Assembly: GCF_900187505.1 (NCBI RefSeq)
Contig: NZ_FYDL01000009.1
Coordinates: forward strand, 86,995 to 150,994
DNA: 64,000 nt
DNA from: Pseudomonas sp. Irchel s3h17
GTDB taxonomy: Bacteria; Pseudomonadota; Gammaproteobacteria; Pseudomonadales; Pseudomonadaceae
Reading direction: 5' to 3'
The translations under genes were made by a program, and so were the position numbers. The number at the start of each line of letters is the position of its first letter. Within the stretch, counting starts at the first letter, position 1. Positions 37,610 through 46,309 of this stretch are shown piece after piece. The notes under the pieces are model-generated. The model saw only the letters and a program-made list of their open reading frames with translations, did no database searches and was not told the DNA's origin.

Positions 37610-38020
37610 ATGCGCCAAGGTCCGCTGTGCCTGCTGTTGGTCACGTTATCGATCGGGGGCTTTGCCCATGCCGAGGAAGACTCGGATGCAGGCTTTTCAA
37701 CGCCTCTGTCCTTGAATGCCGGTAGTCAGATCACGCAATTGCAGCAACGCTTGAAGGAAAGCGAGCGGCAACGAGAAGAGCTGAACAAACACCTGCAAAC
37801 CGCCGACAGCGAACGCGAAAGCGCCCTGCTGGGCCGACTGCGTCAAGAGAACCAGCGCCTCAAGCTGCAACTCAAGGAAGTCCAGGCCAGCAGCGTGCCG
37901 CGCCTGCTGACCGACCAGCAACAATGGTTCGTCACCGGGGCGGGAGTCGCGCTATTGGCGCTGCTCTGCGGTATCTTCGCCAGCGGTGGGCACAGGAGAC
38001 GTCGACAATGGCTAAATTGA
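37610..38020 (+). CDS. Exported coiled-coil protein with C-terminal membrane anchor
   Basis: The ATG at 37610 (AGGAG 6 nt upstream) gives 136 residues. It has a signal peptide ending at about FAHA, a coiled coil rich in Gln/Arg/Glu (about 42-95, TQLQQRLKESERQREELNKHLQ), then a single membrane segment (about 108-125, WFVTGAGVALLALLCGIFA) and a basic tail. The layout resembles the C-terminal part of TIGR04211 SH3-domain proteins but without the SH3 domain. It lies 7 bp before the CpxR-like gene and is probably part of that envelope-stress unit. Confidence 0.7.
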   Translation: MRQGPLCLLLVTLSIGGFAHAEEDSDAGFSTPLSLNAGSQITQLQQRLKESERQREELNKHLQTADSERESALLGRLRQENQRLKLQLKEVQASSVPRLLTDQQQWFVTGAGVALLALLCGIFASGGHRRRRQWLN

Positions 38021-38027
38021 GTGAGTC

Positions 38028-38705
38028 ATGAGCGAGCTGTTACTGATTGACGATGACCAGGAGCTGTGTGAGCTCCTCGGCAGCTGGTTGAGCCAGGAAG
38101 GCTTTGCGGTGCGCGCCTGCCACGACGGCTTGAGTGCGCGTCGCGCCCTGGCCGAATCGGCACCTGCCGCCGTGGTACTGGATGTGATGCTGCCCGACGG
38201 CAGCGGCCTGGAACTGCTCAAGCAACTGCGCAGCGATCACCCGGACCTGCCGGTGCTCATGCTCTCGGCCCGGGGCGAGCCACTGGACCGCATCCTGGGC
38301 CTGGAACTGGGGGCCGACGATTACCTGGCCAAACCGTGCGACCCGCGGGAGCTCACCGCCCGCCTGCGCGCCGTGCTGCGGCGCAGCCATCCGGCGGCAG
38401 TCTCCAGCCAGCTGGAACTGGGCGACCTGTGTTTCAGCCCGGCGCGTGGCGTGGTCAGTATCGACGAGCAGGAATACACCCTCACCGTGTCTGAAAGCCG
38501 CCTGCTTGAAGCCTTGCTCAAGCAGCCCGGCGAACCGCTGGACAAGCAGGAGCTGGCGCAGATCGCCCTTGGCCGCAAGCTCACCCTGTACGACCGCAGC
38601 CTGGACATGCACGTCAGCAACCTGCGCAAAAAGATCGGCCCGCACCCCGATGGCCGACCGCGCATCGTTGCCTTGCGCAGCCGCGGCTACTATTACAGCC
38701 TGTAA
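38028..38705 (+). CDS. CpxR-like response regulator
   Basis: The 225-residue OmpR-family regulator has a receiver domain with phospho-acceptor D52 (VVLDVMLPDGSG) and K (YLAKPCDPRELTARLRAVLRR), and a winged-helix DNA-binding domain (TVSESRLLEALLKQPGEPLDKQELAQIALGRKLTLYDRSLDMHVSNLRKKIG). The layout regulator, CpxP-like protein, kinase indicates an envelope-stress Cpx-type system. The kinase is downstream, separated by a mobile repeat. Assignment as true CpxR rather than another paralogue is likely, not certain. Confidence 0.85.
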   Translation: MSELLLIDDDQELCELLGSWLSQEGFAVRACHDGLSARRALAESAPAAVVLDVMLPDGSGLELLKQLRSDHPDLPVLMLSARGEPLDRILGLELGADDYLAKPCDPRELTARLRAVLRRSHPAAVSSQLELGDLCFSPARGVVSIDEQEYTLTVSESRLLEALLKQPGEPLDKQELAQIALGRKLTLYDRSLDMHVSNLRKKIGPHPDGRPRIVALRSRGYYYSL

Positions 38706-38830
38706 GTTTTGTCAGGGCGGTGCAAAACCATCTTTACCCAAGCTTTACGCTTCGCTGACCGCCGCTGACCTTGATCTCTGTAATCTGCACACATCCGGAA
38801 CACACCGGGAACGAGACAAGGAGATACACC

Positions 38831-39268
38831 ATGCGCAAGACCCTTATCGCTTTGATGTTCGCTGCTGCCCTGCCAACGGTTGCCATGGCGATGCCCGAAG
38901 GCGAAGGTCCAATGGGCTCGATGGACGGCTCGCGACACGGCGGTCAGATGCACGGTAAAGGCCCGTACAGCCAGTTGGACCTGACCCACGAACAACGTGA
39001 GCAGATCCGCAAAATCATGGGCAAGCAAATGCTTGAGCGTAAGCAACTGGTCGACAAGTACCTGGAAAAACTGCCGCCAGCCGATCAGAAAGCCCTGAAA
39101 GACGAAATGGCTGCGCGCCACCAGAAAACCGAAGCCGAGATTCGCGCCCTGCTCAAGCCTGACCAGCAGCAAAAATTCGACGCGATTCAAAAAAAGCAGG
39201 CTGAGCGCAAGGCCGAATGGGACCAGTTCAAAGCCTGGAAAGCCCAACAGCCACAAAAAGCACAGTAA
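38831..39268 (+). CDS. CpxP/Spy-family periplasmic chaperone
   Basis: The ATG at 38831 (AAGGAGAT upstream) gives 145 residues: a signal peptide (MRKTLIALMFAAALPTVAMA), a Met/Gly-rich linker, and a helical LTxxQ-type domain (LDLTHEQREQIRKIMGKQM, LLKPDQQQKFDAIQKKQAERK). These proteins bind misfolded envelope proteins and damp the cognate kinase. It lies between the CpxR-like and CpxA-like genes, as expected for a feedback regulator. Confidence 0.9.
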   Translation: MRKTLIALMFAAALPTVAMAMPEGEGPMGSMDGSRHGGQMHGKGPYSQLDLTHEQREQIRKIMGKQMLERKQLVDKYLEKLPPADQKALKDEMAARHQKTEAEIRALLKPDQQQKFDAIQKKQAERKAEWDQFKAWKAQQPQKAQ

Positions 39269-39303
39269 TGCTCTAGTGCCATTCCCCAGCCCGATGGTTA
39301 ACC

Positions 39304-39314
39304 GCCATTGGGCT
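39304..39314. repeat. 11-bp target-site duplication, left copy
   Basis: GCCATTGGGCT is repeated exactly at 39491-39501, directly flanking the 176-bp IS4-like element. Confidence 0.85.
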
Positions 39315-39490
39315 TAATGCCAGTCAGTTAAGAGAAATAAAGCCGAACACGAAACCCGTGGCGAGGGAGCTTGCTCCCGCTGGGGCGCAAAGCGGCCCTG
39401 TTTTTGGGCTGCTACGCAGCCCAGCGGGAGCAAGCTCCCTCGCCACGGGTTTCGTGTTCGGCTGGTTTTCGGCTTAACTGATCGGCATTA
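39315..39490. mobile_element. 176-bp IS4-like MITE carrying a REPIN (copy 1)
   Basis: The termini TAATGCCAGTCAGTTAAG and (inverted) TAATGCCGATCAGTTAAG match at 16 of 18 and agree with the IS4 terminal repeat as I recall it. An 11-bp target duplication flanks it. It has no coding capacity. An 89-bp REPIN (39358-39446) fills the middle. It is inserted between the CpxP-like and CpxA-like genes. A second 176-bp copy is at 47537-47712. Confidence 0.85.
39358..39446. repeat. REPIN within IS4-like MITE copy 1
   Basis: GTGGCGAGGGAGCTTGCTCC arms are inverted around a 45-bp core beginning at CTGGGGCGC. The core is in the opposite orientation to that of the other copy. Confidence 0.88.
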
Positions 39491-39501
39491 GCCATTGGGC
39501 T
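39491..39501. repeat. 11-bp target-site duplication, right copy
   Basis: GCCATTGGGCT, identical to 39304-39314. Confidence 0.85.
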
Positions 39502-39522
39502 TTCCTTTTTTGAGGACTTACC

Positions 39523-40860
39523 GTGCGTTCATTGTTCTGGCGCATCCTGGCCAGCTTCTGGCTGGCCATCACGCTGGTTGCCGGCCTGTCGATTCTGCTC
39601 GGGCACATGTTGAACCAGGACGCCTGGATTCTCAGTCGCCACCCGGGCCTGAGTGACCTGGCGCAACAGTGGACGCAGCGCTACGAAGAAAGTGGTGAAG
39701 AGGCCGCCCAGTTGCTGCTGCAGCAACGCAAGCGGCTCTACCACATCAACGTCCAGGTATTGAACGAGAGCGGCGACCCGGTGGTGCGCGGTACATTCCC
39801 TCGTCGCGCCGCCGCGTTCGAGGCGCGACAGGGTGACGGCAATGACCGCCACCTGCCCTGGCGCCGCCTGACCGACGAGTACACCAGCCCCAAAACCGGT
39901 GAAACCTACCTGCTGATCTACCGCATCCCGCATCCGGAACTCGATGCCTGGCACCGCGAAAGCCTGCTCTGGCCACTGAGTGCGCTGGGCATCGCCCTGG
40001 TGGTGTTGACCCTGTTCAGCTTGCTGGTGACGCTGTCGATCACGCGCCCGTTGAGCCGACTGCGAGGTGCCGTGCATGACCTGGGCCAGACCACCTACCA
40101 GCAAAACAGCCTGGCGCGCCTGGCCAACCGGCGTGACGAGTTCGGGGTGCTGGCCAATGACTTCAACCGCATGGGCGCGCGCCTGCAAAGCCTGATCGGC
40201 AGCCAGAGACAATTGCTGCGTGACGTTTCTCACGAACTGCGCTCACCACTGGCCCGCTTGCGCATCGCCCTGGCTTTGGCGGAGCGCGCCAGCCCCGAGG
40301 AACGGGAAAAGCTCTGGCCACGCCTGACCCGCGAGTGCGATCGCCTGGAAGCCCTGATCAGTGAAATCCTCGTGCTGGCACGGGTCGATGCCGACAGCGC
40401 CAGCGCTGAGGACGTCGACCTCAACGCACTGCTGGGCAGCCTGCAAAAAGACGCGCAGCTCGCGTCGCCGGAGCAGTACATCCGCATAGAAGCCGAGCCG
40501 GCACTGCACCTCAAGGGGTGGCCGACCATGATCGAGCGGGCATTGGACAACCTGCTGCGTAACGCACAACGGTTCAATCCAGCGGGGCAACCGATTAACC
40601 TGTCAGCCCGACGCGAGGGCGAGCGCATGGTGATGAGCGTGCGTGACCACGGCCCCGGTGTGCAACCTGAGCATCTGGCGCAGTTAGGCGAGCCCTTCTA
40701 CCGGGCACCTGGCCAGACCGCGGCCGGTCATGGCCTGGGGCTGGCCATCGCTCGCCGGGCAGCGGAGCGTCATGGCGGCAGCCTGATCCTGGCCAATCAC
40801 CCGGAAGGCGGATTCATCGCCAGCCTGGACCTGCCGTTGGAGCCAGGAATCGTCAGCTGA
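39523..40860 (+). CDS. CpxA-like sensor histidine kinase
   Basis: GTG start with GAGGA 7 nt upstream; 445 residues. Membrane segments at about 8-28 and 148-172 enclose a periplasmic sensor domain (about 30-147), then HAMP (about 173-225), HisKA with H237 (LLRDVSHELRSPLARLR), and HATPase with N, G1 and G2 boxes (NLLRNAQRFNP, DHGPGVQ, GHGLGLAIA). It should phosphorylate the CpxR-like regulator. The RBS lies 14 bp beyond the inserted MITE, so transcription from the regulator-chaperone promoter must cross a large palindrome. Confidence 0.88.
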   Translation: MRSLFWRILASFWLAITLVAGLSILLGHMLNQDAWILSRHPGLSDLAQQWTQRYEESGEEAAQLLLQQRKRLYHINVQVLNESGDPVVRGTFPRRAAAFEARQGDGNDRHLPWRRLTDEYTSPKTGETYLLIYRIPHPELDAWHRESLLWPLSALGIALVVLTLFSLLVTLSITRPLSRLRGAVHDLGQTTYQQNSLARLANRRDEFGVLANDFNRMGARLQSLIGSQRQLLRDVSHELRSPLARLRIALALAERASPEEREKLWPRLTRECDRLEALISEILVLARVDADSASAEDVDLNALLGSLQKDAQLASPEQYIRIEAEPALHLKGWPTMIERALDNLLRNAQRFNPAGQPINLSARREGERMVMSVRDHGPGVQPEHLAQLGEPFYRAPGQTAAGHGLGLAIARRAAERHGGSLILANHPEGGFIASLDLPLEPGIVS

Positions 40861-40886
40861 TTCCGATGAGAGCTCTCATGCAGCGC

Positions 40887-40927
40887 GCAACCAAATGTGG
40901 GAGCAACGCTCTTGATCACATGGTTGC
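40887..40927 (+). terminator. Imperfect hairpin after the sensor kinase
   Basis: GCAACCAAATGTG pairs with CACATGGTTGC (bulge) across a 17-nt loop, 26 bp after the stop codon. There is no T-run. The 319-bp gap to the next gene is otherwise REP-derived sequence. Confidence 0.3.
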
Positions 40928-40945
40928 GTGCCGAACGCCTGCCCC

Positions 40946-41090
40946 GTGGCGAGCGAGCTTGCTCGCGCTGGGCTGCAAAGCAGCCCCACACCGGTCACCG
41001 GGCTTTATCTGAAAGTCCGCAATCGCCTTGTCAGGGCCGCTGCGCGCTGGAGCGCCAGCCCGGCCCAACGGGAGCAAGCTCCCTCGCCAC
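40946..41090. repeat. Hybrid REPIN with mismatched arms
   Basis: The left arm is the GCGAGCTTGCTCGC type (GTGGCGAGCGAGCTTGCTCG); the right arm is the GGGAGC type (GGGAGCAAGCTCCCTCGCCA). The two arms therefore belong to different REP subtypes. A single degenerate REP (GCCAGCGAGCTTGCTTGCGC) follows at about 41139-41158. Confidence 0.75.
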
Positions 41091-41179
41091 GAAGACGGCG
41101 CTCCGTCAAGGAGAGGTGCGTCGAACACAAGCCCCGCGCCAGCGAGCTTGCTTGCGCATTGACTTGATTGATCAATGAT

Positions 41180-41746
41180 TCAGGCCCTGGCCGACCAGGC
41201 GCTGACAAATTCGCTGACATCGACCTTGGCCGCCACCCGCGGTTCGTTCAACGGGGTGCCGAGGTACAGGAACGCAATCACCTCTTCCCCTTCAGCCAAC
41301 CCCAGGCCCTTGGCCACATGGGGCGAGTACGCCAGGTCGCCGGTGCGCCATACCGCGCCGATCCCCTGGGCGTAGGCCGCCAGCAAAATGCCGTGGGCCG
41401 CACAACCGGCGGCCAACAGTTGCTCGGACTTGGGCACCTTGACGTGATCCTGCAGGCGCGCCACCACGACCACCACCAACGGTGCGCGCAGCGGACCATT
41501 ACGCGCCTTGTCCACCAACGCCTGTGGGGTTTCGGCGTCCTGCAGCACTGCAGCCTCGGCCAACAGTTCGCCCAGTTGCTCACGCGCCGCGCCTTCAACC
41601 GTCAAAAAGCGCCACGGCTGCAAATGCCCGTGATCCGGAGCACGCAGGGCGGCGGCAAACAGCACTTCGCGCTGCTCGGCAGTCGGTGCCGGGTCAATCA
41701 ATCGCGGAACGGAAACACGGTTGAGCAAAGCGTCGAGAGCCTGCAT
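41180..41746 (-). CDS. YdjA-like nitroreductase-family protein
   Basis: The 188-residue single-domain flavin protein resembles E. coli YdjA (MQALDALLNRVSVPRL, RAPDHGHLQPWRFLTVEG, KARNGPLRAPLVVVVVA, GIGAVWRTGDLAYSP, VIAFLYLGTP). It should bind FMN and reduce nitro- or quinone-type substrates with NAD(P)H; the physiological substrate is unknown. It is monocistronic and divergent from trkH. Confidence 0.9.
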   Translation of the reverse strand: MQALDALLNRVSVPRLIDPAPTAEQREVLFAAALRAPDHGHLQPWRFLTVEGAAREQLGELLAEAAVLQDAETPQALVDKARNGPLRAPLVVVVVARLQDHVKVPKSEQLLAAGCAAHGILLAAYAQGIGAVWRTGDLAYSPHVAKGLGLAEGEEVIAFLYLGTPLNEPRVAAKVDVSEFVSAWSARA

Positions 41747-41867
41747 CGGCCACCTCCAGAAAAAAATGTTTGGCTATTCTAGCGGTAACTACCGTTGGGA
41801 TGCCGGTTTACATGCCCTGCCTCGTAGGTAGAATGGCGCCCTTCCTACACTACCCCGAGCGGACTTC

Positions 41868-43322
41868 ATGGCGTTGCCGACCTTACGGATCATTGGTTTT
41901 ATCATCGGCATCTTCCTGATCACGCTCGCCGTCAGCATGGCTGTGCCGATGGCGACCCTGGTGATTTACGAACGCACCAGCGACCTGCCATCGTTCCTCT
42001 GGTCCAGCATGATCACCTTTGTCGCGGGCCTGGCACTGGTCATCCCCGGGCGCCCGGAACATATACACCTGCGTCCGCGCGACATGTACCTGCTCACGGT
42101 ATCGAGCTGGGTGGTGGTGTGTATCTTCGCCGCGCTGCCGTTCCTGCTGACCCAGCACATCAGCTACACCGACTCGTTTTTCGAGAGCATGTCCGGCATT
42201 ACCGCCACTGGCGCCACCGTGTTGAGTGGCCTGGACACCATGTCGCCGGGCATCCTGATGTGGCGCTCGCTGCTGCACTGGCTGGGGGGCATCGGCTTTA
42301 TCGGCATGGCGGTCGCCATTCTGCCGCTGCTGCGCATCGGCGGCATGCGGCTGTTCCAGACCGAGTCGTCGGACCGCTCGGAGAAAGTCATGCCGCGCTC
42401 GCACATGGTGGCGCGACTGATCGTTGCCGCCTATGTCGGCATCACCATCCTCGGCAGCCTGGCGTTCTGGTGGGCGGGCATGACCCCGTTCGATGCGATC
42501 AACCATGCGATGTCGGCGATTTCCACCGGCGGTTTCTCCACCTCCGACCAGTCCCTGGCCAAATGGACCGCACCGGCGGTGCACTGGGTCGCGGTGGTCG
42601 TGATGATTCTGGGCAGCCTGCCGTTTGCCTTGTATGTGGCAACCCTGCGTGGCAATCGCCGGGCACTGATCAAGGATCAACAGGTGCAGGGCTTGCTCGG
42701 TATGCTGCTGGTGACCTGGGTGGTCCTCGGGACCTGGTACTGGTGGACCACCGAATTGCATTGGCTGGACGCGCTGCGCCACGTTGCGCTGAACGTCACC
42801 TCGGTGGTCACGACCACCGGTTTTGCACTAGGGGACTACAGCCTGTGGGGCAACTTCTCGCTGATGCTGTTTTTCTACCTGGGTTTTGTCGGCGGCTGCT
42901 CGGGGTCGACCGCAGGCGGGATCAAGATTTTCCGCTTCCAGGTTGCCTATATCCTGCTCAAGGCCAACCTTAATCAGTTGATTCACCCGCGGGCGGTGAT
43001 CAAGCAGAAGTACAACGGCCACCGCCTCGACGAAGAGATCGTGCGCTCGATCCTGACCTTTTCGTTCTTCTTTGCGATCACCATCTGCGCCATCGCCCTG
43101 GCCCTGTCACTGCTCGGTGTGGACTGGATGACCGCCCTCACTGGCGCGGCCAGCACCGTCTCCGGCGTAGGCCCGGGCCTGGGTGAGACCATTGGCCCGG
43201 CGGGTAACTTTGCCACCCTTCCCGACGCCGCCAAGTGGATTCTGTCCCTGGGCATGCTGCTCGGGCGACTGGAGATCATTACCGTGTTTGTGTTGTGTAT
43301 TCCGGCGTTCTGGCGTCACTGA
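41868..43322 (+). CDS. trkH: TrkH-family potassium uptake protein
   Basis: The 484-residue protein has the four pore-loop repeats of the SKT superfamily (ITATGATVLSGLD, ISTGGFSTSD, TTTGFALGDY, SGVGPGLGETIGPAGNF) and about ten membrane helices. It forms the K+-translocating subunit that works with cytosolic TrkA. Its last 44 bp overlap the 3' end of the convergent AraC-family gene. Confidence 0.95.
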   Translation: MALPTLRIIGFIIGIFLITLAVSMAVPMATLVIYERTSDLPSFLWSSMITFVAGLALVIPGRPEHIHLRPRDMYLLTVSSWVVVCIFAALPFLLTQHISYTDSFFESMSGITATGATVLSGLDTMSPGILMWRSLLHWLGGIGFIGMAVAILPLLRIGGMRLFQTESSDRSEKVMPRSHMVARLIVAAYVGITILGSLAFWWAGMTPFDAINHAMSAISTGGFSTSDQSLAKWTAPAVHWVAVVVMILGSLPFALYVATLRGNRRALIKDQQVQGLLGMLLVTWVVLGTWYWWTTELHWLDALRHVALNVTSVVTTTGFALGDYSLWGNFSLMLFFYLGFVGGCSGSTAGGIKIFRFQVAYILLKANLNQLIHPRAVIKQKYNGHRLDEEIVRSILTFSFFFAITICAIALALSLLGVDWMTALTGAASTVSGVGPGLGETIGPAGNFATLPDAAKWILSLGMLLGRLEIITVFVLCIPAFWRH

Positions 43323-44340
43323 TCACCTTGGGCGCCTCCAGAAAACGCACCCGGTACTCGCCGGGTGTGGAGTCGAACCAGCGCCTGAACGCGCGGAAAA
43401 AGTTGCTCGGATCGGCAAACCCAAGCAAGTAGGCAATTTCCAGCAAGGTCATGCTCGGCTGCGCCAGGTACTGTTCGGCCAGTTCGCGCCGGGTGTCATC
43501 GAGCAGCGTCTGAAAGCTCGTCCCCTCTTCCTGCAAGCGGCGTTGCAAGGTGCGCTGGGACAGATGCAGCGCTTGCGCGACCGTATCGCGCTTGGGCTCA
43601 CCCTGGGGCAGCAGCCGACACAGGACCTGCCGCGCATTATGGGTCACCCGACTGCCAGAGAATCGCGCCAGGTACTCCCCGGCAAACCGGTCGTGCAACA
43701 GCGCCATGGCCTCATTGGCCGTGGGCAACGGCGCCTCCATGTCCGCCTGCTCGAAGATCAGCGCGTCGTAGGGGGCATTGAACGCCAGTGGCGCATGGAA
43801 GGTCCGTGTATAAGGCCCGAGGTCCAGGGGCCGGTCGCCTTGAAACAGGACCTTGCATGGCTGCAAGGTGCGCCCGGTCAGCCAGTTGCACAAGCCTAGC
43901 GCACAGGCAAGCGAGGCCTCGGCGCTTTGCCGGGTCGGCGGCAGGTGATCGCCATGCACCGTCAAAATCAGCGCATGGCCTTCGGGTAACAGGCGAAAAC
44001 TCAGGTCGGCACTTTCGGCAATGATGCGTTGATAGCGCACCAGTCGTTGAAAGCCTTCGGCCAGGGTCCGGCTGGACATCAAGGCATAGCCGACCACATG
44101 AAAGGACGCCGGACGCACCACCTTGCCCATGTTCAAGCCAATGGCCGGGTTGCCGGACAACGCTACCGCCCGTTGCCACAGGCGCGTCATCGAGTCTTGA
44201 GGGAAACGCGCATCCGGATCATCCAGCGCCGCGTAGTCGAGCCCCAGCTGATTGAACAAGTCCCGGCAATCCAGGCCGTCCATTTCCAGCGCCTTGACAA
44301 TTCCCATCGCCCAGCTTGAAGAAGTCGTTCGTTCGCTCAT
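43279..44340 (-). CDS. AraC-family regulator with Arabinose_bd-type N-domain (OruR/ArgR-like)
   Basis: 353 residues. The N-terminal sensing domain (about 20-210; DARFPQDSMTRLWQRAVALSGNPAIGLNMG, SFHVVGYALMSSRTLAEGFQRLVRYQRI) is followed by a two-HTH AraC domain (about 245-340; LHLSQRTLQRRLQEEGTSFQTLLDDTRRELAEQYLAQPSMTLLEIAYLLGFADPSNFFRAFRRW). Regulators of this architecture respond to amino acids or fatty-acid-like ligands. The target is unknown. Its 3' end overlaps convergent trkH by 44 bp. Confidence 0.9.
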   Translation of the reverse strand: MSERTTSSSWAMGIVKALEMDGLDCRDLFNQLGLDYAALDDPDARFPQDSMTRLWQRAVALSGNPAIGLNMGKVVRPASFHVVGYALMSSRTLAEGFQRLVRYQRIIAESADLSFRLLPEGHALILTVHGDHLPPTRQSAEASLACALGLCNWLTGRTLQPCKVLFQGDRPLDLGPYTRTFHAPLAFNAPYDALIFEQADMEAPLPTANEAMALLHDRFAGEYLARFSGSRVTHNARQVLCRLLPQGEPKRDTVAQALHLSQRTLQRRLQEEGTSFQTLLDDTRRELAEQYLAQPSMTLLEIAYLLGFADPSNFFRAFRRWFDSTPGEYRVRFLEAPKVISDARTPEYTTQTR

Positions 44341-44425
44341 GGCGTTTTCTTACGTGACAGGCCGCATCTCGCGACCAATTTCATAAGGATAGTAAAGTGG
44401 CGCCTATTGTCACTGGCTGTGGCCA

Positions 44426-44812
44426 ATGATGACTCTAGACTTAAATAAGATCCCCACGGAACATCCGATCAACAGCATCCAGGCCACAGAGATCGCAGTC
44501 GTGGAAAACATAAGACATTTCAACAGCTTCGCCGAGTTCTACCCGTACTACCTCGGCGAGCACAGCAACAGCACCTGCCGCCGGCTGCATTTTGTCGGCA
44601 CCAGCCTGGTGATACTGATCTTCGCCTTGGCCATCGGCAAAGGCGCCTGGTTGTGGTTGCTGGCCTTGCCGCTGGCCGGCTACAGCTTCGCCTGGATTGG
44701 CCACTTTTTCTTTGAAAAGAACCGTCCCGCGACCTTCCGGCACCCGCTTTACAGCCTGCTCGGCGATTTCGTCATGTACCGCGACATGCTGGCGGGCAAA
44801 GTGCCGTTCTAG
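44426..44812 (+). CDS. DUF962/Mpo1-like membrane protein
   Basis: The 128-residue protein has FAEFYPYYLGEHSNSTCRRLHFVGT and two hydrophobic hairpins, then AWIGHFFFEKNRPATFRHPLYSLLGDFVMY: the DUF962 pattern with His residues that in yeast Mpo1 bind iron for alpha-oxidation of hydroxy fatty acids. Bacterial function is not established. The start is uncertain: GTG codons near residues 26-27 would leave only the conserved domain, and no candidate has a good ribosome-binding site. Confidence 0.8.
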   Translation: MMTLDLNKIPTEHPINSIQATEIAVVENIRHFNSFAEFYPYYLGEHSNSTCRRLHFVGTSLVILIFALAIGKGAWLWLLALPLAGYSFAWIGHFFFEKNRPATFRHPLYSLLGDFVMYRDMLAGKVPF

Positions 44813-44873
44813 CGACCTGCACGGTCACGCTGCCTTGAACCCGGGTTCAATGAACACAATAAGAGGATAGCCG

Positions 44874-45464
44874 ATGAACGCACATGCCCGTTTCACCCAC
44901 ATGCAGGATGGCACGCAGGAAGACTGGGCCATCATTGCAGCGGACTTCAGCGCCTACGCTAGGCAATTGCCGAAACGGATCGTGGCGCACCTGAAGTTGC
45001 TGGAGGGTGACTTTGGCGGCTTCCCGGTTGATCGCCTGACCCACTCATTACAGACCGCTACTCGCGCCTGGCGCGATGGTCGTGATGAGGAGTACGTCGT
45101 GTGCGCGCTCTTGCATGATATTGGTGACACCCTCGGCAGTTACAACCACCCGGACATTGCCGCGGCGATTCTCAAACCTTTCGTCAGCGCCGAAAACCTG
45201 TGGATGGTGGAAAAGCACGGGATTTTCCAGGGCTATTACTTCTTCCATTACCTGGGCATGGATCGGCACCTGCGTGAGCAGTTCAGCGAGCACCCGCAGT
45301 ACCGGCAGACCATCGAGTTTTGCGCCAGGTACGATGCGGCGGCCTTTGACCCGGCGTACGAGACGCTCCCCTTGAGTTTCTTCGAACCGATGATGGAGCG
45401 CCTGTTTGCCCGGCCGAAAAGCTCGATCTATACCGCTGCGCTGGAAGAACACGCCCCGGCCTGA
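44874..45464 (+). CDS. HD-domain phosphohydrolase-like protein
   Basis: The 196-residue protein has conserved HD-fold ligands in LTHSLQTATRAWRDG and CALLHDIGDTLG, plus KHGIFQGYYFFHYLG, similar to the PhnZ/MIOX-like branch of HD proteins. AGAGGAT lies 6 nt before ATG. Whether it is a phosphohydrolase or a di-iron oxygenase cannot be decided here. No pathway neighbours are evident. Confidence 0.8.
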   Translation: MNAHARFTHMQDGTQEDWAIIAADFSAYARQLPKRIVAHLKLLEGDFGGFPVDRLTHSLQTATRAWRDGRDEEYVVCALLHDIGDTLGSYNHPDIAAAILKPFVSAENLWMVEKHGIFQGYYFFHYLGMDRHLREQFSEHPQYRQTIEFCARYDAAAFDPAYETLPLSFFEPMMERLFARPKSSIYTAALEEHAPA

Positions 45465-45493
45465 AGACCGGCCGGTTGCCGGCGGTGAGACGT

Positions 45494-46309
45494 TTACGCC
45501 GGCTCTGCCACCTTCACCGCGCTCAGTTGCGCCTCACGCGCCTGGGCGTCCGCCAGCCGGTACAGCTCGATCGTGCCATCCCAATGCTCGATCAGCGCGG
45601 TGCAGGACTCCACCCAATCCCCGCAATTGAGGTAGTCCACGCCGCCGACCTTGCGGATTTCCGCGTGGTGAATGTGCCCGCACACAACCCCGTGCAACCC
45701 GCGCTTGACGCACTCGTGGGCAATGGCCTCTTCGAAATCGCTGATGAAGCTGACGGCGGTCTTGACCTTGTGCTTGAGGTAGGCGGACAACGACCAGTAA
45801 CCGTAGCCGTATCGAGCACGCCAGTGATTGAGCCAGCGGTTGAGGGTCAGCGTGATCTCGTAGGCCCAGTCCCCCAGAAACGCCAGCCAGCGGTGATAAC
45901 GGGTGATCACATCGAACTGATCGCCGTGAATCACCAACAGATGCCGGCCATCGGCGGTGACATGCACAGCCTCGTCCACCAACTGGATATTGCCCAGAAT
46001 CAGCTTCGAGTAACGCCGCAGGAACTCGTCATGGTTACCAGTGACGTAAACCACCTCGGTACCACGCTTGCTCATGGTCAGCAGGCGACGGATCACGTTG
46101 GTGTGCGCCTGGGGCCAATACATACCGCTGCGCAGCTTCCAGCCATCGATAATGTCACCGACCAGGTACACCTTGTCGGCGTGGTAGCCCTTGAGGAACT
46201 GCGACAAATGCCCGGCCTGGCAATCCCGGGTGCCCAGGTGCACATCAGAGATCCACAAGGTGCGCACGCGTTGTTTACGGCTGGGTTTGGCGAGTTCGGC
46301 ACGGGTCAT
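45494..46309 (-). CDS. Metallophosphoesterase, UDP-2,3-diacylglucosamine hydrolase-like
   Basis: The ATG at 46309 (AGAGGT 6 nt upstream) gives 271 residues; the longer open frame enters the CTAG element. Calcineurin-like motifs are complete: WISDVHLG, YLVGDIIDGW, VYVTGNHDEFLRR, LLVIHGDQFD and GHIHHAEI, with a final LNCGDWVES. It belongs to the LpxH-related group common in Pseudomonas, distinct from housekeeping LpxH. The substrate is unproven. Confidence 0.88.
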   Translation of the reverse strand: MTRAELAKPSRKQRVRTLWISDVHLGTRDCQAGHLSQFLKGYHADKVYLVGDIIDGWKLRSGMYWPQAHTNVIRRLLTMSKRGTEVVYVTGNHDEFLRRYSKLILGNIQLVDEAVHVTADGRHLLVIHGDQFDVITRYHRWLAFLGDWAYEITLTLNRWLNHWRARYGYGYWSLSAYLKHKVKTAVSFISDFEEAIAHECVKRGLHGVVCGHIHHAEIRKVGGVDYLNCGDWVESCTALIEHWDGTIELYRLADAQAREAQLSAVKVAEPA

